The notes beneath the pieces were generated by a model. It was not told the origin of the DNA and searched no databases. It saw only the letters and a program-made list of their open reading frames with translations. Source: Phoenix dactylifera (taxonomy: Eukaryota; Streptophyta; Magnoliopsida; Arecales; Arecaceae). Taken from it: a stretch of DNA of 64,000 nt. How positions within the stretch are numbered: the first letter of the stretch is position 1; the number at the start of each line of letters is the position of its first letter. A program made the position numbers and the translations under genes. Of the stretch, positions 49,862-64,000 are shown one piece after another. Where the stretch lies: contig NC_052393.1 in the NCBI RefSeq assembly GCF_009389715.1, positions 1,364,001 through 1,428,000 on the forward strand, written 5' to 3'.

Positions 49862-52838
49862 AATACCTATAGTTGGGAAATGCATCTTTGTAAGCACATT
49901 TCTAATGTTTGGTTTAGTGGATTTGTAGTTGCAGTAAAATAAGATTTGTGTATTTGTCTGTAAGCTTTGGTTGTATTTAAAATAGTATTAATTATGTCTT
50001 GACAAACCATTGTCCTTTTTTAGGATATAAATTCATTATAAAATATTTTCTAGTTGTATTAGTTTGTCCTGCAACATTTTGGCTGTAAGACAAAAAGACT
50101 GCAAAGGGCTCTGATATGGAGTTTGCTTGTAGAATTTTGGCTAACATATAACAATCCAAACACTGGAAAAGAGCCACCTCCTACAACTAGGATTCACTTG
50201 TATACCCAGTTATAAATATCAAAAAGCACCATATATGTGGTGTGTCTGCATCTGTACAACACAAACACATACATACATCGGTTTGTGTGTGTGTACACAT
50301 ATATAAAGAATTGCTAGTAAAATCAAAAGTCCCCCATTGCTGGAGCAAGGGTTGATGGATGTTGTTATAGATGTGAGGAACATCATTCAATCATATCTGA
50401 TCTAGTTTTCTCTTGGTAGACCATGTTTAACTACAATCTGATATCTAAGTATGCTTGATAATGGCAGTTCATGGGTTGGACACTGTGATCCAAATAGGTT
50501 ACAAAATTGGTTTAAAACAAGCCATAACAAATATTGTTAACAACCAGACAACTTTGTTGGAAAAAAAAAACAATTTCAGAACCTCAAATACTAACATGGT
50601 TGGAAAGACACATGTATAAGCATCATTAGGAAAAGAAAAAGGGCACTAGAGAATTACATGCCCCTCTTACTCATGGGACAGCCATCGATCATAGTAACCA
50701 GTAAAGTAACATAACATGAGCACATGTAAGAACATCCATCTAATACCCAGAAATATGTCTCCATTATTATTTACTTCATAACAATCTCACAGCCCCCTGC
50801 ATACAAACATCTGTGACATAAATTACACAACTGGACTGCTTTTATTAATGATATGAATGGAACTGTAGATTAAGAAATCAGATAGCCCACAGAAATGGTA
50901 TCAAATGTATTTCACTTGCCAAACAATTTCATACATAAGAAAACATGATCATATGATACATGAACTTGCCTATGAAATTGAATAAACTCAGAACAATCAC
51001 AACTCTCCATGCTGGGAGGATGACAGTAGTTGATAAACTGGTTGAGAAGGATTCAGCTTTGTCACTTTTGCTGCTGCTTTCTTCCAATACAAGCTCTCTC
51101 ATGGTCATGATGTTTTTTATCGGGAAGCTTTGTTACAATTAAATGCTCGTAATTAAGCTGAACATTTCTCCTCCCCATTTGGAATTGCTCCAATACAAAC
51201 TGTGGTCACGGCAAGACATACCTAGAAGCCTGTGGCTCAACCAAACTCTGACGAAAACAAAGCTTGGAAACGTAAGCAGTTTAATTGCACTAATAACAAA
51301 GACCCATTCACGAACTAAGAGTGCTAGAGTGAAACTTACAATGAGTATTAGTGAAAATGCAAAATATGGGATAACTTGACGACGTCTTCTGCAATCTCAA
51401 CGAAAGCCACTGCTAATTCAGTTGCACATTAAACACTCACGTCATTAGATCTAAGGCCAGAGAAAAAGGGAAAGAACAGTCTTCTATAGTTTTCTTTTTC
51501 ATTAGAGGTATTTCTTTTCTTCAATACCATAGACAGTTCGTAAAATGAAAAGTCCCAGATGCTTGTGCATGCTGTTAGGGAAGGGGTTGGCTTAATGGTT
51601 AGAGATATGGTTATAGCGAGAATTAATTGAATATACCAAGAAAAAAGGTATGAGCTTCAACACTTACTGTTCCCACAAATCTGATGGGAGTAGATATCTA
51701 GATGGCGTAAGCTCAGGAACTAAAATGGAAATTTCAGAGCTCAACTGCTTGCAGTTAGCTGATCACGCAGAAAATTGATCACTGATAAAAAGCCAATCAG
51801 GTCCCTGTACAGACATGCACAACATGTTACTTAACCTATACCTACACTAAAAATTGATTAAGCAACCTATGCAACCTTTTTTAGTTGAAAGATACATTGT
51901 TATTACATTGTTAAAGAGCAACCAGATGTAGTTCTCCATTAGCAACATCCAGTACAGATATGGAAATATTTTTTTATGAAACATGAACACCATTTCCTTC
52001 TAAATATGTTCCAAGTGTGAAAGGAAAACAGCAAAGGTGCCAAGAAAATATGTTGGTTAAAATTTATCAAGAAGACAGACTAGAAAAGATGAGACAAACA
52101 GCCAGTAATATATTTGAAATCTAGAATATGGGCCCTTTTATGTCATCAAGTAAGGTCACTTTTAGTGAACAAATTACTATTAGTAGAGAAGGCAAAAGAT
52201 GATAATAAACAGAAGAAGGATACTAGTTAGATAATGCAGTCATTAAGCTACCAGATTTCAACACTCCTACGATTGATAAATCAGCATATGAAAGAAAGGT
52301 TCCATTAAAGAAATTCAGAATGCATGTAAATTACTGCATAAATCCAGTGTTGAAGATCGAGCATTCTTATATATAATAGTTATCGACGAATCTAACAGAG
52401 CATGACTGAATAGATTGCAGTACAAGAATTCTGAAAGACAATGAGTCTTTACCTGAGGTTTAGCACAAGGGCCATGTTGTAAAATAGAAAATACCACCCT
52501 TTGCTGATTCTCGATGAATATATTTAAGCATTTTGAACAGATAATTCTCTAGCAATCTGATTGGTGAAAGCTCAGAAACAAGTCGCTGTTCTAGTTTCCA
52601 GTCTGCCCTTGTTTTTTCAGAACAAAAAAAGGAAAGACATTAAGAAATGGAAGAAGAACCTTCGAAAGGGAGTGTCTTCCTTTGAAGCAAAGCTTGACCA
52701 TCCACTGACTATTCATGAAGTGATGAAATGTGGAAATTTGATGAATAGCTCAAAGATTGTTCACCTTGTAGCACAACACCAACTTGCTGCTCAGAGCAAC
52801 CTCAGGTTGAATCTGGACTTTCTTTTTCCCCTTGAATC

Positions 52839-55124
52839 TTACCAATAATCGCCACATGAACACATCCCATCCTTGAAGTGGTGGAAGCGGTTCACATCTC
52901 TCACAACTATCTCCCTCCCAACAATCTTTGATATAAACTTTGTAGCAGTGTGACAATCTACACATACTCGAAGGTTCTTTGTCACTCGAATGGTAGTTCC
53001 AGGAGGAGTACTTATGATGCCAAATGCAATTGCAAGCCTCTCGCTATGACCACATAATGCATATCTCTTCTGCTCTTCTTCTATGTCATGGAGCACATCC
53101 TCCGTGTTGGGTACATATCCTTCCCGTTCCATCTGCTCTGAAAAAACTTCCAGAGCTTCGCTTATCTTATCATAAAATGGATGGGATTTATCATGTGCCA
53201 CAAATGCATGTACCTTGTTTTTTATTTCAACCCAGCTACAAGCTGGTTGCTTCCTCATCCCTTTGTCCTTCATAGCCATCCTTAACTTTGCTGCTTCTTT
53301 CCACTTACCAGCAGCTGAATAAATATTTGACATGAGAACATGAGCTCCCATGTTCTTGGGTTCAAGCTCAAATATTTTCTCAGCTACTTTCTCAGCCAAT
53401 TTAATATTTTTATGGACCCTGCAAGCACCCAACAATGTGGACCAAACACTAGCAGTTGGTTTTACGTGCATGGTGGAAATGAAGTCATATGCCTCCTCTA
53501 ACTTGCCTGCTCGGCCAAGAAGGTCAGCAACAGCCGCATAATGCTCCAAACAGGGAATGATCCCATAGTCCTTAGACATACTATTGAAATACTTCCAGGC
53601 CTCATCTACCAATCCAGCATGGCTACATGCTGTTAGAATTGCCACGAAGGCAACATAGTTTGGCTTCCCATTCTCCTCCTCCATCCGCTGGAACAAAGCA
53701 AGAGCTTCTTCTGCTGGCCCATGCAAGGCATGCCCCATGATCATGGCTGTCCATGACACCATATCAGGTGACTGCATCCCCTCAAAGACCTGCCGGGCAA
53801 CACGAATATTACCACACTTGGCATACATGTCAACGAGAGAACTTGCTATGAACACGTTGCTATCAAACCCACCTCGGATCACATACCCATGGAGCTGCTT
53901 CCCAAGATGCAATGTCGTTAAGTGAGAGCAAGCCGGCATGATGCTCGAAAATGCGACTGGCATAGGCTTTACTTTGGCATGCAGCATCTGACGAAACAAT
54001 CTTAGGCCCTCATCAAACATGCCATTCTGCACGGACCCTGCAATTATAGAATTCCACGAGATGGCATCAGGTTTTGGTAAAAGATCAAAAACCCGACGTG
54101 AATATTCCACTCTGGTGCACTTTGCATACATATGAATCAAGCTACTCCCAATGAATACATCTGAATCAAACATGTGTCTTATTGCAAAACCATGGATCTC
54201 CATCCCCTTGCGCACATCCACGAACTCAGCAAAAATAGGAAGCACGCTGGATAGAGTGAAGGAGTCGGGCTTCAAAGCATCTAGTCCCATCTCCCTAACC
54301 ATCTCAAGAGCATCCCCGTACATTCCATTCTCAGCACAACCTGCAATCAACGTGTTCCATGACACCACATCTCGTTCAGTCATCTCATCAAACACCTTCC
54401 TCACTTTCTCGATCGAGGCCACCCGATCAAAATCTGCATCATTCTTCGCAGGTTTGCATTCCAAGTGAAAAGAATCAGCGAAAGATCCAAACTTTCTCGA
54501 ATTCCTGCCATCAAAATCTCTGCTTGACATCCGGGTGTACGAAACCGCGCCATTATTCGAATCGACCAACTTGCAGTACATGTTCATGAGGGCGTTGGCG
54601 GTGAAGAGGTCGGAACCTGAGCCCGAACGGACCACGTAACCATGAATTGATTCCCCGAGCTTCGAGTCTCTGAGGGCGGCGCAGGACTTGAGGACGGAAG
54701 GGAGGACGTCTCCGTCCGGGGGAGTCCCGGAGGCCCGCATTTGGACGAACAGAGAGACGGAACGGTGGAAGAGGCCGTGGGAGGCGGAGCAGCGGATGAC
54801 GGATTTCCAGGCGAGTGGGGGACGGGAGGGGAGGGAGGTGAAGGCGTGGAGGGCTTCGTGGAGGAGGCCGAGGGCGGAGTAGATGGGGATGATGGCGGCG
54901 GCGGCGGCCGCGGGGCAGCATTTGAGGAGCTGGGCATGGAGTTGCTGGGCGTGGGATTTTTTTCGGATGGAGGAGGGGTTGTGGAGGAGAGATTTGAGAA
55001 CAGCTGTGCTCGTGGAGGTGGGAAGCATCGAAGGTTGAAAGAAATTTGAAGAGGGCAGCGAGGCTTTCCGAACCAGTATTAACGATAAACGTTCTCGGCA
55101 ATTCGGATGACGGGACTTGTTCAA
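52839..55124 (-). CDS. DYW-class pentatricopeptide repeat protein, intronless
   Basis: A 761-codon single exon. Proteins of this class bind organellar transcripts through PLS-type PPR arrays and edit C to U through the DYW deaminase. The array of about 35-residue repeats covers most of residues 60-570 (for example [20 protein letters not shown]). The E/E+ region includes [15 protein letters not shown] and [13 protein letters not shown]. The last 95 or so residues are a DYW domain with HSE ([11 protein letters not shown]), CVDCH, HHFKDG and the exact C-terminal CSCGDYW. The first 32 residues are Arg/Ser/Leu-rich, suiting an organelle presequence. A second ATG at 55028 ([10 protein letters not shown]) aligns better with the start I remember for the Arabidopsis At3g23330-type homologue, so the true start may be there. 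An irregular Ser/Asp-rich insert interrupts the array near residues 195-240. Confidence 0.93.
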   Translation of the reverse strand: MNKSRHPNCRERLSLILVRKASLPSSNFFQPSMLPTSTSTAVLKSLLHNPSSIRKKSHAQQLHAQLLKCCPAAAAAAIIPIYSALGLLHEALHAFTSLPSRPPLAWKSVIRCSASHGLFHRSVSLFVQMRASGTPPDGDVLPSVLKSCAALRDSKLGESIHGYVVRSGSGSDLFTANALMNMYCKLVDSNNGAVSYTRMSSRDFDGRNSRKFGSFADSFHLECKPAKNDADFDRVASIEKVRKVFDEMTERDVVSWNTLIAGCAENGMYGDALEMVREMGLDALKPDSFTLSSVLPIFAEFVDVRKGMEIHGFAIRHMFDSDVFIGSSLIHMYAKCTRVEYSRRVFDLLPKPDAISWNSIIAGSVQNGMFDEGLRLFRQMLHAKVKPMPVAFSSIMPACSHLTTLHLGKQLHGYVIRGGFDSNVFIASSLVDMYAKCGNIRVARQVFEGMQSPDMVSWTAMIMGHALHGPAEEALALFQRMEEENGKPNYVAFVAILTACSHAGLVDEAWKYFNSMSKDYGIIPCLEHYAAVADLLGRAGKLEEAYDFISTMHVKPTASVWSTLLGACRVHKNIKLAEKVAEKIFELEPKNMGAHVLMSNIYSAAGKWKEAAKLRMAMKDKGMRKQPACSWVEIKNKVHAFVAHDKSHPFYDKISEALEVFSEQMEREGYVPNTEDVLHDIEEEQKRYALCGHSERLAIAFGIISTPPGTTIRVTKNLRVCVDCHTATKFISKIVGREIVVRDVNRFHHFKDGMCSCGDYW

Positions 55125-56519
55125 ATTAGCGCTACCTCAAGATAGAGGAGTTTTCTGTAATTCTAAAAACTAGAACACCTTCTGAATTATATAACATGGG
55201 AGGGTGCCTTTGATAATAGTGTCTAAATAAAAAGTTTAAGCTAGTCTCGGCAAGTGCAATGACGGGGTTATGTCAAGTAAATACGCGTCTTATGATATGG
55301 GATGTTTTAAGTAATACTTGAAATCGGCAAGTGGAGTGACGGAACTTGTTGGAACTAGTTCAAAGCCGTGTAGGCATTACGTGGACCATGGAGATCCTCT
55401 CAGCACGCTGTTTGAAAGTATAGTTCTTTTTTTTTTTTGCTGTCAGTAAATATAACTTTTTCAGCCAGACAGGGAAAAACCAAGCCTTGCTGATCCAAAA
55501 CAAGCTTTAATTATTTTTCTGCTATGCTATTTAGGAAACTTGTGCTATATTCTGGAGAGTAGGAAGAAAAGAGAACGAAGTTAAGGGTAACAATCATGAA
55601 TTAAATCCAAGGAGGACATTCAGTAATGCAAGAAAGTTGGGATCTAAAATTTCAGTCCTTATTTAAGGAAACAACCTGTTGTGAGAGAAGGTTATATGTT
55701 GATTCCACATCTTGAATTTGACCTCGGTGGATTGGTTGCGATAACATATAAGGTCACCAGGTTTGAACAAAATTTCAACCCATGCCTGCAGAACAATGAG
55801 TGCTAAAATTGTTGTGTAAAAATCATTCATCAGTTTTAACGGTTTCTTCGGGCATCGACCAAGAAGGGTAGACTTGTTCTTTCCATAGCGGAGTTGCCTT
55901 CGCAAGGTCAAACCAGAAAATGGTACATGTCCCTCCTGCTAAATCACTAGCCCATGGCATGAGTCCAAAACAGAACATACTTGGCCAAACCACCAATGCT
56001 GGCAATATCCCTCAAGTTGATCTAAACAGTCTCAACCAAACACATCTTATGATAAAGATATAACATCTGACGATTTAATCAAAATGACCAATTTACTCCG
56101 AGAGCTCCTACTAGGTTTTCCGACAATAAGCTATCCCACGTACAATTATACATGAAGTATGTGGAATATTCTATATACAAATAACAGATTGACAAAGAAT
56201 ACAGAAAAATTGGTTGTATTCGTAAAACGAAAAATTGATATTTGCTTTCACAAGGATAAACTTTACAACTTTCTGATACAATCAGGAACATATGCCTCAT
56301 GGAAGAAGCATGACTCAACCTCCAACTTCCTCTGATTTCTCCGCTGCTTTAACCATTTCACTGCATGCCATAAAGCTCAATCTCTTGTGCAAATAGTTGC
56401 CTCAAGTATACCACCTTAAATAGTTCAATAAGAACTGTACTTACTGAGATGTATGTGTTACTCTTGATGATGATTATTAAAGTCCTTGAGCCACATGATG
56501 CCATAGAGATCAACAGGAC
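55125..56519 (-). other. Spacer between PPR start and NDR stop; likely NDR 3' UTR in part
   Basis: About 1.4 kb. No conserved protein was recognised. The part next to 56519 is probably 3' UTR of the NDR kinase gene. Two overlapping minus-strand ORFs near 55663-56005 have plausible composition but match no family I know. Confidence 0.5.
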
Positions 56520-63810
<7,291 letters not shown>

Positions 63811-63917
63811 CTAGGCACCCGTAAAACCACAAAATTGTACAGTTAACAACAGCTTTTGAAAATACACATACCATATGTACATAATTTTTTCTACTTGAAA
63901 ATCTGAGTGTGATTTCT

Positions 63918-63918
<1 letters not shown>

Positions 63919-64000
<82 letters not shown>
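63919..64000. repeat. Compound (CT)n(AT)n microsatellite at window end
   Basis: CT run about 63919-63958 followed by AT to about 63998, in the NDR intron upstream of the first visible exon. It may continue past the window. Confidence 0.92.

Larger units (their letters stand above)
46701..52838. other. Intergenic, AT-rich, repeat-bearing
   Basis: About 6.1 kb between the CKL promoter area and the 3' end of the PPR gene. It holds AT microsatellites (47663-47752, 49241-49290), a short tandem duplication (47345-47490) and a roughly 1.1 kb inverted-repeat element (48765-49861). Part of 50.9-52.8 kb may be 3' UTR of the PPR gene. No gene was recognised. Confidence 0.6.

Noticed and set aside
52561-52848. 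95-codon plus-strand ORF at the PPR 3' end
   Set aside because: Overlaps the end of the PPR gene on the other strand and has no domain; likely chance.
55663-56005. Two overlapping minus-strand ORFs between the PPR and NDR genes
   Set aside because: They could be a small exon or 3' UTR, but nothing in them is recognisable and the frames conflict.
63919-64000. Regular short repeats as CRISPR-like arrays
   Set aside because: They are dinucleotide microsatellites with no spacers, in a plant genome.

Overview
The window is nuclear DNA of a flowering plant. Genes are split by GT-AG introns, many several kilobases long and filled with transposon remnants. The proteins are plant-type: a HAC histone acetyltransferase, a plant CK1-like kinase, a DYW-class PPR protein and an NDR-type AGC kinase. 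Long AT-rich introns and an L1 element with an RNase H domain fit a monocot with a medium or large genome. A palm is my guess, not something the sequence proves. I saw no prokaryotic, organellar or viral gene and no rRNA, tRNA or CRISPR.

Layout. (1) 1-1.5 kb: AT-rich flank, then a GC-richer promoter-like stretch. (2) 1.5-23.6 kb, + strand: a CBP/p300-like acetyltransferase (HAC family) with a probable noncoding first exon, a 4.8 kb first intron and 14 coding exons whose phases all agree (1661 codons plus stop). Intron 6 carries a 938 bp nonautonomous hAT-like element with clean 8 bp target duplications; intron 13 carries copies of a GTACCGG-rich repeat. (3) 24.4-30.85 kb, - strand: an almost complete L1-type LINE bounded by a 16 bp target-site duplication and a poly(A) tail. 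ORF1 and ORF2 overlap by ATGA, and ORF2 is broken only by three TAG codons, each inside CTAG. (4) 32.2-45.84 kb, - strand: a casein kinase I-like gene of 14 coding exons (473 aa), with a second hAT-like element and CCTAGG-rich repeats in its introns. (5) 46.7-52.8 kb: gene-poor, AT-rich repeats. (6) 52.84-55.12 kb, - strand: an intronless DYW-type PPR gene. (7) 56.5 kb to the window edge, - strand: the 3' eight coding exons of an NDR kinase gene, whose 5' part lies beyond base 64000.

The four host genes do not form a pathway: they are a chromatin acetyltransferase, two Ser/Thr kinases and an organelle RNA editing factor. HAC and the CK1-like gene converge tail to tail, and the LINE sits in the spacer between their 3' ends. 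No new multi-gene system is evident. The observations most worth following are the CTAG decay pattern of the LINE, the hAT insertion with an internal unoccupied paralogous site, the apparently KIX-less HAC N-terminus with an upstream ORF overlapping its start, NAGNAG acceptors on consecutive kinase exons, an NDR stop codon lying in a splice-donor consensus, and a repeat family seen five times here.
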